Assembly: GCA_013416445.1 (NCBI GenBank)
Contig: JACCER010000008.1
Span: 1-64,000, forward strand
Length of the DNA: 64,000 bases
Direction of reading: 5' to 3'
Origin: Alcaligenaceae bacterium
GTDB lineage: Bacteria; Pseudomonadota; Gammaproteobacteria; Burkholderiales; Burkholderiaceae_B
A model generated the notes under the pieces. It was not told where the DNA came from. It saw only the letters and a program-made list of their open reading frames with translations, and ran no database searches. The translations under genes were made by a program, and so were the position numbers. This document shows positions 25,516 through 34,749 of this stretch, one piece after another; position 1 is the stretch's first letter; every line of letters starts with the position of its first letter.

Positions 25516-26493
25516 TTAAAGTTTTGGAATGTGGGCAGCCTCTATGACGCGCCCCCATTTCGTATATTCGTTTTGCACGAATTGACCCGTTTCGTCAGAA
25601 GTGGCTATGACTGGGATCACAGCTGCGGCATCTAGCGTTTTGCGTAGTTCGGGATCATTTTGCGCTGTATTGATGGCGCTATTCAGGCGTTGTGTGATAT
25701 CTGCGGGCGTACCGGCAGGCACAAATGCTGCTAGCCATCCCACAACCTCAAAACCAGCAACCCCTGATTCGGCAATGCTTGGTACATCTGGCAGTTGCGG
25801 TACACGTTGAGCTGTTGTTACGGCCAGCGCTTTGACTTTGCCCCCTTTTAATTGCCCTACAGCGGCGCCAATGTTCGAAAACATGAAGTCGACGTGTCCG
25901 CCAATAACTGCAGATAAGGCCTCTGCAGGTCCTCCAAAGGGGATGTGGGTATAGCTTAGGCCTTTAACTTCTTGCTTCAATAGTTCAGCGGCTAAATGTG
26001 CTGAGCTTCCTACGCTACCCGATGAGTAGTTAATGTCGCTTGGGTGCGCTCTGATGTAGGCCAGGAACTCTTCAAACGTATTTGCTGGGAAGTCCGACTT
26101 AACCAGCAACACGTTACCATTAAGCCCAAAAGTTGCGACTGATTGAAAGTCTTTCAAGGGATCATAGGGGGCTTGTTTCATCATTTGGGGTGTGATTGCA
26201 TGTGTCACATTGGTACCCAAGAGTATGGTATAGCCGGTAGGTGCTGATTTTGCGACATGGTTAGCGCCTATTGTGGCGCCTGCACCAGGCCGATTTTCGA
26301 TGATTACAGGCTGATTAAGCGTTTTCGACATTGCTTTGCCGAATGTTCTTGCCGTCAGGTCGGTTACGCCGCCTGCGCCAAAAGGAACCACAATACGTAA
26401 GGGCTGGGACGGGAAGGTATCTGCCTTTACATTTGTACCCATTATGCCGGTTGCTACTGTGCATACTGCCAGCAGAATATTTTTTAATGTCAT
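25516..26493 (-). CDS. Bug-family periplasmic receptor
   Basis: A 325-residue Bug/TctC receptor with a signal peptide ending near NVKA, then LRIVVPFGAGGVTDLTAR and VIENRPGAGATIGANHVAKS. It probably binds the carboxylic acid activated by the ligase encoded just upstream. No permease gene accompanies it. Confidence 0.9.
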   Translation of the reverse strand: MTLKNILLAVCTVATGIMGTNVKADTFPSQPLRIVVPFGAGGVTDLTARTFGKAMSKTLNQPVIIENRPGAGATIGANHVAKSAPTGYTILLGTNVTHAITPQMMKQAPYDPLKDFQSVATFGLNGNVLLVKSDFPANTFEEFLAYIRAHPSDINYSSGSVGSSAHLAAELLKQEVKGLSYTHIPFGGPAEALSAVIGGHVDFMFSNIGAAVGQLKGGKVKALAVTTAQRVPQLPDVPSIAESGVAGFEVVGWLAAFVPAGTPADITQRLNSAINTAQNDPELRKTLDAAAVIPVIATSDETGQFVQNEYTKWGRVIEAAHIPKL

Positions 26494-26536
26494 GTTGTCT
26501 CCTAGGTCTGTACTTGATTGAATCTGTGTGTGTTGC

Positions 26537-28108
26537 TTAACTGACTTGCCTGTCTTGGCCTTGCCAATACTTGCTTCGTATCGCTTTCTTGTTGATCTTC
26601 CCCAAACCGGTCAGTGGCAATTCATCTTCGAAAATAATCGACTTGGGTGCATTTAGTGCACCTTTATGCTGGGTCACGTAATCGATAAGCTCTTGTTCGG
26701 TTGGGTGCTTGCCTGCCTTTTTTACTACGACGGCGGTCACTTCTTCGCCCCATTTTTGGTGTGGCAGGCCTATTACTGCCGACATTGAAATGTCGGGGTG
26801 TTGCGCCAGGCAGTTTTCGATCTCGCTTGGATAAACATTGAATCCACCTGAAATGATCATGTCTTTGCTTCGGTCAAGTATGTACAGATAGCCGTCGGCA
26901 TCTTGCTTGGCCATATCGCCGGTATGAAGCCATGATCCGGCAAACGCCTTGTCATTTTCTTCTGGACGATTGAAATAGCCGTTGGTGACTAGTGGCCCCC
27001 GAACACATAGTTCGCCCAGTTCGCCTGTGGCCACTTCTTGCAAGTGCTCATCCAGTAGTTTCACCTGGTTGCCGGTAATGACTCGCCCGCAAGAGGCCAG
27101 CAAGTGTGGCCGATTCAGGTCGTGGTCACCTTTGCTTAGATAGCAGATGGTCATTGGCGCTTCGGCTTGGCCGTATAGCTGGGCAAAAACGGGGCCTATT
27201 TTTTCCAGGGCTTCTTTTAGCCGGGGTGGCGCTATGGGGGCGGCGCCATACAGGATGAGCTCAAGGCTGGACAAGTCATGCTTGCCCAGGTCGTTCTGGT
27301 CAAGGAGACCATAGATTTGAGTGGGTACGAGAAAGGTGCAATTGATACGATGTGTTTGTACGATATCCAGGAATTCGTCGACCGTGTACTTTTCCATTAA
27401 GTAAACGGTGCCACCCCGTATAAAAGCGGGAAGAATCAGTGCCCCAGCCGCATGAGAAATGGGTGTTGCCGCCAAAAGACGAATATCGGCTGGCCATTCA
27501 AATGTTGCCAACTGATAGTTCATCATTGTTACGGCGGTGCGATGCGGCTGAAGAACCCCTTTGGATTTGCCGGTTGTACCGCCCGTATAAGCTATTTTGG
27601 TAACTTCGTCTGGGTCGGATTCTGGAACAAAATCGCTATCGTCCATAAGCGCTGCCTGTTGTAACAAGCCGGCGTCGATGGAAGAATCATCCAGGGTGAA
27701 TATTTTTGCACTCACCCCCTTCTTATTGATTGCCACAGCCCTTTCCAGAAACCTGGACGAGTCAACGATAAGCGCCTTGGCTTGGGAGTCTTCCAGAACA
27801 AAAATATGGTCTTCTTCGGATGCCATAGGATGCAGCGAAACGCTGCGTAAGCCAATAAACTGAACCGCAACCAGCGTTGCAATGGCATCTGCCCGATTCC
27901 CCAGCAAGAGGGCGACGGCATCTTGTTTTTTTAATCCCTTTGATTTCAAGAGCCGCGCGATTTGATTGCAGCGCTTATGCAGCATGGCATAGGTCAGGAC
28001 AGTACCGTCGCAGACAATTGCCTTGCGGTCTGGGAATGCCTTGAAGGCCGAAAGATACAACTGTGCGACAGTTGTACCGGAATAAAGTGGGTTGATGTCA
28101 CCTTGCAT
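26537..28108 (-). CDS. AMP-forming acyl-CoA ligase
   Basis: A 523-residue ANL-superfamily ligase that activates a carboxylate through an acyl-adenylate. The P-loop IAYTGGTTGKSKGVLQPH, the YGQAEAPMT motif (A5 region), WLHTGDMAKQDADGYLYILDRSKDMIISGGFNVYPSEIE and a C-terminal LTGLGKINKKAIR with the catalytic Lys are all present. It is the first gene of the module C operon, divergent from a TetR gene, and has a recognisable sigma-70 promoter upstream. Confidence 0.9.
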   Translation of the reverse strand: MQGDINPLYSGTTVAQLYLSAFKAFPDRKAIVCDGTVLTYAMLHKRCNQIARLLKSKGLKKQDAVALLLGNRADAIATLVAVQFIGLRSVSLHPMASEEDHIFVLEDSQAKALIVDSSRFLERAVAINKKGVSAKIFTLDDSSIDAGLLQQAALMDDSDFVPESDPDEVTKIAYTGGTTGKSKGVLQPHRTAVTMMNYQLATFEWPADIRLLAATPISHAAGALILPAFIRGGTVYLMEKYTVDEFLDIVQTHRINCTFLVPTQIYGLLDQNDLGKHDLSSLELILYGAAPIAPPRLKEALEKIGPVFAQLYGQAEAPMTICYLSKGDHDLNRPHLLASCGRVITGNQVKLLDEHLQEVATGELGELCVRGPLVTNGYFNRPEENDKAFAGSWLHTGDMAKQDADGYLYILDRSKDMIISGGFNVYPSEIENCLAQHPDISMSAVIGLPHQKWGEEVTAVVVKKAGKHPTEQELIDYVTQHKGALNAPKSIIFEDELPLTGLGKINKKAIRSKYWQGQDRQVS

Positions 28109-28140
28109 TTTTTATTTCCTGGTCATCATGATGTGCAATG

Positions 28141-28169
28141 ATGGTATCGGTATAGTGGTACCATGTCAA
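28141..28169 (-). promoter_or_regulatory. module C promoter with overlapping palindrome
   Basis: On the minus strand TTGACA (28164-28169) and TACCAT (28141-28146) are 17 bp apart and lie about 33 bp upstream of the ligase start. An inverted repeat ATGGTA-N12-TACCAT covers the spacer and -10 box, a good position for repression by the divergent TetR protein. Confidence 0.6.
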
Positions 28170-28262
28170 ACAATTTAGTACCGCATCTTGATCGATAATG
28201 GGCTCCAGAGTGGTTTTGGCGTCTTGTGTTACTTTTTACAATCACCATCCAAATACTGAGCA

Positions 28263-28832
28263 ATGGAAAGACGAACAAAAGAAGAATTCATCCAAGAATT
28301 GACTACTTTGCTTATAACCGAAGGGGTTTCCAGCCTGACGATTGCTGATATTGCCGCGCGCCTGAATTGCTCAAGAAGACGAATATATGAAATTGCACCT
28401 ACCAAAGAAGAGGTGTTCATAAAAATATGCAGCGATGTATTCAATAAAACGCTCGAGCGCGGTTACAGGCTGGCCCGAGCTGAAACCGCGCCAGTCAACA
28501 TTATTCGAGCCTATATGCACGGCACGCTCAACACGTCAGGCATGACCAAAGCCTGCTTTATTGACCTGGACTCAACAGCACAAGGCAAGGCGGTATTCGA
28601 TGCCTATCAGGAACAGCGAGTACAAGGCCTTGAGGGCATAATAGATGCCGGCGTCAAGGCCGGCGTATTTACGTCGTACAACTCTCGGCTGGTTTCAGAA
28701 GCCATATTAGGCGCTGCGCACCGCTTGCGTAATCAACAGTTTCTTGCCGAAACAGGCATGACCATTGGTGATGCATTCAATAGCTTCTATACGCTGGTGC
28801 TAGAAGGTTTGCTGCATCGTTCGGAAGAGTAA
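28263..28832 (+). CDS. TetR-family transcriptional regulator (module C)
   Basis: A 189-residue regulator with the DNA-binding segment VSSLTIADIAARLNCSRRRIYEIAPTKEEVFIKI (about 20-55). The C-terminal helices form the ligand domain. It is divergent from the AMP-forming ligase and probably represses it through the palindrome at 28141-28164. Its end faces the terC-family gene with only a 29-bp gap. Confidence 0.88.
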   Translation: MERRTKEEFIQELTTLLITEGVSSLTIADIAARLNCSRRRIYEIAPTKEEVFIKICSDVFNKTLERGYRLARAETAPVNIIRAYMHGTLNTSGMTKACFIDLDSTAQGKAVFDAYQEQRVQGLEGIIDAGVKAGVFTSYNSRLVSEAILGAAHRLRNQQFLAETGMTIGDAFNSFYTLVLEGLLHRSEE

Positions 28833-28861
28833 AGTACGCCGTCGCGGTGCGCTAATAATCG

Positions 28862-29569
28862 CTACGCGCTGGCCACGGCAATGCGCTTGCGGTATGCGCA
28901 CCAGCGGCCTATCAGCACAATAAACAAGGCGCCAGCAATTTCGGCCGCCAATTGCAATGTACGTGAGGGCTCGCCGAACCGTTCAACGATAACGATGTCA
29001 GTAATCAGCATCCCGCCTGCGATCCAGCCCAGCAGTGCCGCGCCGAAGGTGACAACACTGGGGAAGCGGTCGATCAGTTTCAGTACCAGGGTGCTGCCCC
29101 AGATGATAATGGGTACGCTGATGACCAGGCCAAAGATGACTAGGCCCATGCGATGATCCGGGCTTGCTCCTTGGGCTGCGCCGGCAATGGCGATGACGTT
29201 GTCCAGGCTCATTACGAAATCGGCCACGATAATGGTTTTGACTGCCGCCCAAATGGATGCGCTGCCGTTGACGTTGCCATGTGCCTCGTCTTCTGGGATT
29301 AATAGCTTGATGCCTATCCATACCAGCAAGAGGGCGCCAATAATCTTCAGGAAGGGTATGCCAAGTAGCGTTAGTGCGAAGGCAATCAGTACTACACGCA
29401 GGCCAATGGCGCCCGCCGTGCCCCACAGTATTCCCTGCACGCGTTGCTTGGGCGGCAGGTTACGGCAGGCCAATGCAATGACCACGGCGTTATCGCCGCC
29501 AAGCAGAATATCGATCAGAATAATTTGAAAGACCGCCGTCCAGCTTAGCGTTTGTAAAAATTCAAGCAT
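28862..29569 (-). CDS. TerC/YjbE-family membrane protein, probable manganese exporter
   Basis: A 235-residue integral membrane protein of the TerC family with about seven transmembrane segments. LIDILLGGDNAVVIALACRNLP and ADFVMSLDNVIAIAGAAQG carry the two GGDN/SLDN acidic metal-site motifs typical of the family. Family members such as MntP-like Alx and YoaB-type proteins export Mn(II). A yybP-ykoY manganese riboswitch lies in the leader, which strongly supports a role in manganese homeostasis. AAGGGG lies 7 bases before the ATG. It is unrelated to the flanking catabolic modules. Confidence 0.92.
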   Translation of the reverse strand: MLEFLQTLSWTAVFQIILIDILLGGDNAVVIALACRNLPPKQRVQGILWGTAGAIGLRVVLIAFALTLLGIPFLKIIGALLLVWIGIKLLIPEDEAHGNVNGSASIWAAVKTIIVADFVMSLDNVIAIAGAAQGASPDHRMGLVIFGLVISVPIIIWGSTLVLKLIDRFPSVVTFGAALLGWIAGGMLITDIVIVERFGEPSRTLQLAAEIAGALFIVLIGRWCAYRKRIAVASA

Positions 29570-29675
29570 GAAAACCCCTTAGGTATCAAGTTAACAGTGG
29601 TGAAGGGATACGGATCTGGCCAACTGCAATGGCCCGCTTGAATGGCGATAGCTACAGACGAGCTTAGCCTGGGAC

Positions 29676-29712
29676 AAAACAAAAATGGCCTGATCCATAC
29701 GGACACAGGCCA
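29676..29712 (-). terminator. riboswitch expression-platform terminator
   Basis: On the minus strand the stem TGGCCTG / CAGGCCA (loop 13, with inner TCC/GGA pairing) is followed by TTTTTGTTTTG. It lies 106 bp before the terC-family start and after the riboswitch, so it can end transcription in the leader unless the riboswitch prevents it. Confidence 0.75.
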
Positions 29713-29731
29713 CAGCTATTGCTGGAGTACG

Positions 29732-29755
29732 GACCTTGCCCTGGATGGCAAGGTC
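29732..29755 (-). promoter_or_regulatory. switching hairpin that competes with riboswitch P1
   Basis: A perfect 9-bp stem (GACCTTGCC / GGCAAGGTC) with a 6-base loop. Its 5' arm contains the CCTTG that closes aptamer helix P1, so both structures cannot form together. Confidence 0.6.
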
Positions 29756-29854
29756 TTGCTTGCAACATGGTGATGTTGCCCGGGCACCGGGCGTCTGCAA
29801 TATCTTGCAAGACAGCCGTAATGACGATGCCGCGGAGGAAAGCTACTCCCCTTG
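29749..29854 (-). promoter_or_regulatory. yybP-ykoY manganese riboswitch aptamer
   Basis: The leader starts with AAGGGGAGTAGC, the conserved 5' element of yybP-ykoY RNAs, and ends with GCAAGACCTTG; the outer CAAGG and CCTTG pair as helix P1. The inner CGCCCGGTGCCCGGGCAAC segment fits the second conserved arm. The aptamer begins about 10 nt after the predicted transcription start and precedes a terminator and a TerC-family gene, the usual genetic context. Mn(II) binding is expected to turn expression on. Confidence 0.85.
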
Positions 29855-29863
29855 ATGGGCGCA

Positions 29864-29891
29864 ATTATAATTACAGATGGCGCAAAGTCAA
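29864..29891 (-). promoter_or_regulatory. sigma-70 promoter of the riboswitch transcript
   Basis: On the minus strand TTGACT (29886-29891) and a perfect TATAAT (29864-29869) are separated by 16 bp. The predicted start lies just before the riboswitch aptamer. Confidence 0.75.
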
Positions 29892-29944
29892 GGTTTTTGT
29901 GCCATCTGTGTGAAACACACGTGGTAGATCAGTTGTCGTGTTTC

Positions 29945-30937
29945 TTAGTTTGCCTGAAGCTTCTTGTCGCGAATGACTTTGCCCCAACGCTCGAAGTCAT
30001 CTTTGATGAGCTGTGCGAACGCTTCGGGGTTGGATTTGACCAGGCGGATGCCGTAGGTGTCCATCTTCTCTTGCATTTCGGGCAGGGCCAGCACCGTATT
30101 AAGGTCGCGCGAGAACTTTTCAACAATGTCGACAGGTGTTTTGGCAGGTAGCAGCAGACCGTACCAGCCTATGCTTTCCAGCCCTATACCAGCGTAACCA
30201 GCTTCAGGAAATGAAGGGGTTTCCGGCAGTTGCTTGGTTCTTTCGGCTCCGGTTACGGCAATGGCTCTTAGTTTGCCCGAGTCCACAAAGGGCTTGGCAC
30301 CGGGCACCGAGATAATGGCGGCATTGATTTGCCCACCGATAAGGTCGGTTATTTCGGGTTGCTCGCCTTTATAGGGGGCATGAATAAGTTTGATTTTTGC
30401 CGCGTCTTGCAGCAGTTCTATGTACAGGTGCCCGGCAGAGCCTGTGCCAAATGAACCGTAGCTGATAGCACCTGGTTCGGCGCGGGCCATTTTTATATAG
30501 TCATCCAGCGTTTTCACCGGGGAATCGGCGCGCACGACGAAAGCAAGCGGCATCGTACCAACCTGGCTCACAGGGGCGAAATCTTTGATGGGGTCAAAGC
30601 TTGCCTTGCCGTACAAGACAGGAGCCTGCACCAGCGCAGTGACTGTCAAAAGTGCTGTATAGCCGTCTGGTGGTGATTTGGCTACTACGTCTGCCGCAAT
30701 CATGGCGGATGCGCCTGGACGGTTTTCCACAATGACTGGCTGATCCCACATTTTGCGCAGATGTTCACTAAGTTGCCGGCCCAGCGCATCAGATGCGCCG
30801 CCTGCCGCAAAAGGCAGGATTAGTCTGACGGATTTTTGCGGAAAGTTGGTGTCAGCGCTTGCCACGTTAATAGTCAGTGCGGAACATGCCAGTACGGCAA
30901 GCTTCAGCCAGTTGCGGCGTAGCAGTTGGAATTTCAT
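29945..30937 (-). CDS. Bug-family periplasmic receptor, end of Atu-like operon
   Basis: A 330-residue Bug/TctC receptor: signal peptide ending near NVASA, RLILPFAAGGASDALGR and VIVENRPGASAMIAADVVAKS. It follows the atuA gene by 30 bp on the same strand, so it is likely the last gene of the module D operon and binds the terpenoid-like acid. Confidence 0.9.
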   Translation of the reverse strand: MKFQLLRRNWLKLAVLACSALTINVASADTNFPQKSVRLILPFAAGGASDALGRQLSEHLRKMWDQPVIVENRPGASAMIAADVVAKSPPDGYTALLTVTALVQAPVLYGKASFDPIKDFAPVSQVGTMPLAFVVRADSPVKTLDDYIKMARAEPGAISYGSFGTGSAGHLYIELLQDAAKIKLIHAPYKGEQPEITDLIGGQINAAIISVPGAKPFVDSGKLRAIAVTGAERTKQLPETPSFPEAGYAGIGLESIGWYGLLLPAKTPVDIVEKFSRDLNTVLALPEMQEKMDTYGIRLVKSNPEAFAQLIKDDFERWGKVIRDKKLQAN

Positions 30938-30967
30938 TGTTGTGTCTCCTGGGTTGTAATTGGAAGA

Positions 30968-32773
30968 TCAGCTGATCTGGCTTTGTGGATTGTTCAGCCA
31001 CTCTGCTGGTGCGGAAATAGGAAAATCAAGCAGCATTTGTGCAAAGCTTTTCCCAAGTGGATCTGAGCGCAAGCTCGCTGATCCACCACCGTCCAGCGCC
31101 TGATACATAACAAAGTTAAGGGCGTTCAGGCCCGGCACCTCGTAACGTTCCACCTCTCCGCGCACCAAGTGCGAAAACCAGTTGCGTACAGCTTGTGGCG
31201 TAAGCTGCTCACGCAAAAGAGGCAGGAATTTAGCTTCACGGGCAATGACGCCAATGTTCTCGTCATCGCCTTTGTCGCCACTGCGGGCCCAGGCCAGCTC
31301 TACCAAAGGCACGTCTATCTGTGGGCCTTGGTGCTGGATGGCCTGCTCGGGTACAGGTAATGGCGCGGCTGGCGTCAAGTCGCCAAGTTCGGATGCAACA
31401 AGTAGCTGCTCCTCGCGAGTCTCCATGCGTACAGTTAGCGGCACTTCGTTTTTTGGCGCAAGAAAAGAGAACACTTTGACGACTTGCTGGATATCGGCCC
31501 GACCGAATACCGTGGCACGGGTGCCGGCGGCCATCGAGGTGCCGGCGGAGGCGCATTCGCGCTGCAAGAACAGCAAGGCCTTGGGGTCAGGGTGCCGTGC
31601 CGCCAAGCGCAATAGCACTTCGCGTGTTGGCAGGCTGCGGGCATTGGGGCCGTACAAGGCCTCGCAACCGATGAGTTCGATGCTGGTTTGGGTGTAGTCC
31701 TGGTAGCCGCGCTCGGACATCATGCGCCGGGTTCGATCAAGCAATGCCTGTGCGGTACGCTGGGCTTTCTCTGGTGCGTCGATGCCACGGATGACCATAG
31801 CCAGCGCTATCTGATGCCCGTCCAGCCATGTGCCGTTGCTTTTGTAGTGCTGTCCGGGCGCCCGCCCGCGTGCGCCGCTGACTCGTACATGATCTGTATC
31901 GATAGCCTCGGTGCGCACCTGGCGGAAATCACAAGTAACGTCAGGCATCAAATAGGCGCCCGGGTCACCAATTTCGTAAAGCACTTGCTCGGCAACCGCG
32001 CCGGGATGAATCAGGCCGCCGCTACCTTCTGGCTTGGACACCACAAAGCTGCCATCTTCGGCGCAGTCAATGACCGGATAGCCCATGCGATCCCAGTTTT
32101 CGACAAGTTTCCAGTCGGTGAAAAGCCCGCCTGTGGCTTGTGCACCGCACTCAATGATATGACCAGCCAATGTGGCAGAGGCGAGTCTGTCCCAGTCTGT
32201 CCAGGAAATCCCGAATTCGTGTACCAGCGCTCCGACGACCACTGCGCTGTCGACGCAGCGTCCTGTGATGACGATGTCGGCGCCCCAGGAAAGTGCCCGA
32301 GCAATGCCTTGTGCGCCGACGTATGCGTTGGCCGACATCAGGTTGGCGGGGGGGGATTCGCCGGTTTGCATGTCGCTTAGGCCCTGTTCGCGCCAGCGTG
32401 GCATTGCGCCCATGACGTCGTCACCGACAACGACAGCTACCTTGGGCTGCAAGCCTTGCTTGGCTGCAGCTTCCAGCAGTGCATCTGCGCAGGCCTGTGG
32501 GTTCAGCCCGCCGGCATTGGCGATGACGCGGATGCCGCGCTTCAGGATGGTCGCCAAATGTGGCGCCATGGCTGCCGTCACGAAATCGGTGGCATAACCC
32601 CTGTTGGGGTCTTTTGCCCTGGCTCGCGACATGATGGACATGGTCGTTTCCGCCAGATAGTCGTAGACCAGGTATTGCAGCCCCGGTACGTCCAGCAACT
32701 GGGGGGTTGCAGTGGCCGAGTCTCCCCAAAAGCCGGAAGCGCCGCCGATGCGTATGGTTCGAGTATCGCTCAT
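30968..32773 (-). CDS. atuA: AtuA-family protein (acyclic terpene utilisation, DUF1446)
   Basis: A 601-residue protein of the AtuA family, needed for growth on acyclic terpenes in Pseudomonas but still of uncertain biochemical role; a part in splitting acetate from the branched hydroxyacyl-CoA has been proposed. It shows the N-terminal IRIGGASGFWGDS segment, AADIVITGRCVDSAVVVGAL, ECGAQATGGLFTDW, and a C-terminal domain with LAWARSGDKGDDENIGVIAR. The ATG at 32773 overlaps the biotin carboxylase stop by 4 bp; the frame is open to 32878 but the added part is low-complexity. It lies downstream of a carboxylase, hydratase and dehydrogenase set, as in atu clusters. Confidence 0.9.
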   Translation of the reverse strand: MSDTRTIRIGGASGFWGDSATATPQLLDVPGLQYLVYDYLAETTMSIMSRARAKDPNRGYATDFVTAAMAPHLATILKRGIRVIANAGGLNPQACADALLEAAAKQGLQPKVAVVVGDDVMGAMPRWREQGLSDMQTGESPPANLMSANAYVGAQGIARALSWGADIVITGRCVDSAVVVGALVHEFGISWTDWDRLASATLAGHIIECGAQATGGLFTDWKLVENWDRMGYPVIDCAEDGSFVVSKPEGSGGLIHPGAVAEQVLYEIGDPGAYLMPDVTCDFRQVRTEAIDTDHVRVSGARGRAPGQHYKSNGTWLDGHQIALAMVIRGIDAPEKAQRTAQALLDRTRRMMSERGYQDYTQTSIELIGCEALYGPNARSLPTREVLLRLAARHPDPKALLFLQRECASAGTSMAAGTRATVFGRADIQQVVKVFSFLAPKNEVPLTVRMETREEQLLVASELGDLTPAAPLPVPEQAIQHQGPQIDVPLVELAWARSGDKGDDENIGVIAREAKFLPLLREQLTPQAVRNWFSHLVRGEVERYEVPGLNALNFVMYQALDGGGSASLRSDPLGKSFAQMLLDFPISAPAEWLNNPQSQIS

Positions 32774-34749
32774 GTGTTTTCCTCTTGTGCCAATACCTGC
32801 ACCAGCTTGCCGCCTGCGCGCGCTTGCCCGCCTTGCTGTGCGGCCAGTTCTGATATGCGGCCGGCGAATGGCGCGCACAGGCTGTGTTCCATCTTCATGG
32901 CTTCAAGCACTACCAGTACCTGGCCTGCTTGCACTGTGTCGCCGACTTCAACGTGTACTGCGGCGATACGCCCGGCAAGTGGGGCGGTGACTGCACCGTC
33001 GCTACTGTCGCTGGCACGAGCCCGGCGTGCATCAACAGGCTGAAAGCGCCAGGCGCGACCAGCACTGAATAAATGAACGCCATGAGCGTCAATGACATGC
33101 AGGGCGCGCTGGATTTGGCCATCGCACTCCAGCCACCAGGTGCCGTCCTCAGAGGTTTTCAGCAGCGTCAGGCGTACTTTTTCAGGTTCACTGTTGGCCT
33201 GTTGCACCATGGCATTCACACCGCTGTTTGCGGGTTGAAGGCGCACGTTCCAGCGTTCGCCGCCCAAGTCGAGTTCGATGCCGAATTCAGGACGGCTGAG
33301 TCGGTCAGAGTCGCTTGCCGGCCAGCCTGCAGCGCATAAGCCAGCGATCGCAACTGTCGTTGCGTTGGGGCGTTGTGGCTTTAAGGCCTCGTCCATGTGT
33401 TGCGTAATGAAGCCGGTGTGCACTTCGCCACTTACGAATGCGGGGTGCGCGAGGCAATCAGCAAGAAAACCCTGGTTGCTTGCAATACCCAGCAGGACGC
33501 AGTCTTGCAAGGCCAGGTGCAGTTTGCGGCGGGCTTCTTCACGGGTGCGACCATGGGTGACCAGCTTGGCAATCATGGAGTCGTAATCAGGGGGGATGGC
33601 TCCGCCTTCGTACAGACCATGGTCTACTCGTACATCGTGACTGTCGCTGGGGGGGCGCCAGCGCAAAATCGGCCCGCTTTGCGGCAGGAAGCCAGCAGCC
33701 ACGTCCTCGGCGGTCAGGCGCACTTCAATGGAATGTCCCTGCAATGCGATTGCGTCTTGCGCCAATGGCAGCGGTTCCCCGGCAGCCACGCGTAGCTGCC
33801 ATTCCACCAGATCGAGTCCGGTGATGGCTTCGGTTACGGCATGCTCTACCTGCAAGCGCGTATTCATTTCCATGAAGTAGAAGGCGCCACTGCGATCAAG
33901 CAGGAATTCCATGGTGCCCGCACCGACGTACTGGATGGCCTTGGCGGCTGCGACGGCAGCCTCGCCCATGCGGGCGCGTAACTCAGGGCTGACCGCGTGT
34001 GAGGGTGCTTCTTCGATGAGTTTTTGGTGGCGACGTTGTACAGAGCAGTCGCGCTCACCAAGGTGGATGACATTGCCATGGCTGTCTGCAAATACCTGGA
34101 TTTCGATATGGCGTGGCTCGATGACGGCGCGCTCCAGGATCAGTTCGTCTGAGCCAAAAGCGCCCAAGGCTTCGGATCGGGCACTGGCCAGCGCTGCGGG
34201 TAATTCAGCCGCTTCGTGCACCAGGCGCATACCGCGTCCGCCGCCACCAGCCGTGGCTTTGACCATGACTGGAAAACCGATGTCTTGCGCCGCCGCTACC
34301 AGTGTGGCGTCGGATTGGTCAGCGCCTTGGTATCCGGGTACGCAAGGCATGTCGGCAGCGAGCATCAGGCGCTTGGCCTCGGCTTTGTTGCCCATTGCGC
34401 GAATGGCGTCGGACGACGGACCTACGAATATAAGCCCAGCCTGATTGACTGCTTCGGCGAAGGTCTCGTTTTCCGCAAGGAATCCGTAGCCAGGGTGTAT
34501 GGCGTCAGCGCCCGTTTTGCGCGCCGCATCGATAATGGCGTCGATATTCAGATAGGAGTCGCGGGGTGCGGCCGCACCCACGCATATGGCCGCGTCGGCG
34601 TGCTCTACATGAGCGCTGAGACGATCCGCCTCTGAATAGATGGCCACTGTGCGTAAACCAAGACGGCGCGCCGTCTGCATGATGCGAATGGCGATTTCTC
34701 CGCGATTCGCTATCAGCAGGGTATGGAATGGCCGGTATGGGAGAGTCAT
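32770..34749 (-). CDS. acyl-CoA carboxylase alpha subunit (biotin carboxylase-BCCP, AtuF/MccA-like)
   Basis: A 659-residue biotin-dependent carboxylase subunit. It has an N-terminal biotin carboxylase domain (LLIANRGEIAIRI, the ATP-grasp loop KATAGGGGRGMRLV, EMNTRLQVEHAVTE) and a C-terminal biotinyl domain with VLEAMKMEHSL, whose Lys carries biotin. It pairs with the carboxyltransferase at 36827-38440. By its neighbours it is more likely a geranyl-CoA-type than a methylcrotonyl-CoA-type carboxylase, but sequence by eye does not settle this. It overlaps the genes on both sides by 4 bp. Confidence 0.88.
   Translation of the reverse strand: MTLPYRPFHTLLIANRGEIAIRIMQTARRLGLRTVAIYSEADRLSAHVEHADAAICVGAAAPRDSYLNIDAIIDAARKTGADAIHPGYGFLAENETFAEAVNQAGLIFVGPSSDAIRAMGNKAEAKRLMLAADMPCVPGYQGADQSDATLVAAAQDIGFPVMVKATAGGGGRGMRLVHEAAELPAALASARSEALGAFGSDELILERAVIEPRHIEIQVFADSHGNVIHLGERDCSVQRRHQKLIEEAPSHAVSPELRARMGEAAVAAAKAIQYVGAGTMEFLLDRSGAFYFMEMNTRLQVEHAVTEAITGLDLVEWQLRVAAGEPLPLAQDAIALQGHSIEVRLTAEDVAAGFLPQSGPILRWRPPSDSHDVRVDHGLYEGGAIPPDYDSMIAKLVTHGRTREEARRKLHLALQDCVLLGIASNQGFLADCLAHPAFVSGEVHTGFITQHMDEALKPQRPNATTVAIAGLCAAGWPASDSDRLSRPEFGIELDLGGERWNVRLQPANSGVNAMVQQANSEPEKVRLTLLKTSEDGTWWLECDGQIQRALHVIDAHGVHLFSAGRAWRFQPVDARRARASDSSDGAVTAPLAGRIAAVHVEVGDTVQAGQVLVVLEAMKMEHSLCAPFAGRISELAAQQGGQARAGGKLVQVLAQEENT

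Larger units (their letters stand above)
29570..29944. promoter_or_regulatory. regulatory leader of the terC-family gene (no coding content)
   Basis: This 375-bp stretch holds, on the minus strand, a sigma-70 promoter (29864-29891), a manganese riboswitch aptamer (29749-29854), a switching hairpin (29732-29755), an intrinsic terminator (29676-29712) and the ribosome site of the terC-family gene. Short frames within it are not genes. Confidence 0.75.

Noticed and set aside
29591-29864. Two short minus-strand frames in the terC leader
   Set aside because: They lie across the riboswitch, switching hairpin and terminator and have no ribosome sites; the RNA structures explain the sequence.
31182-34635. 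Long plus-strand frames opposite atuA and the biotin carboxylase gene
   Set aside because: They follow from the high GC third positions of the real genes on the other strand and have no ribosome sites or recognisable domains.
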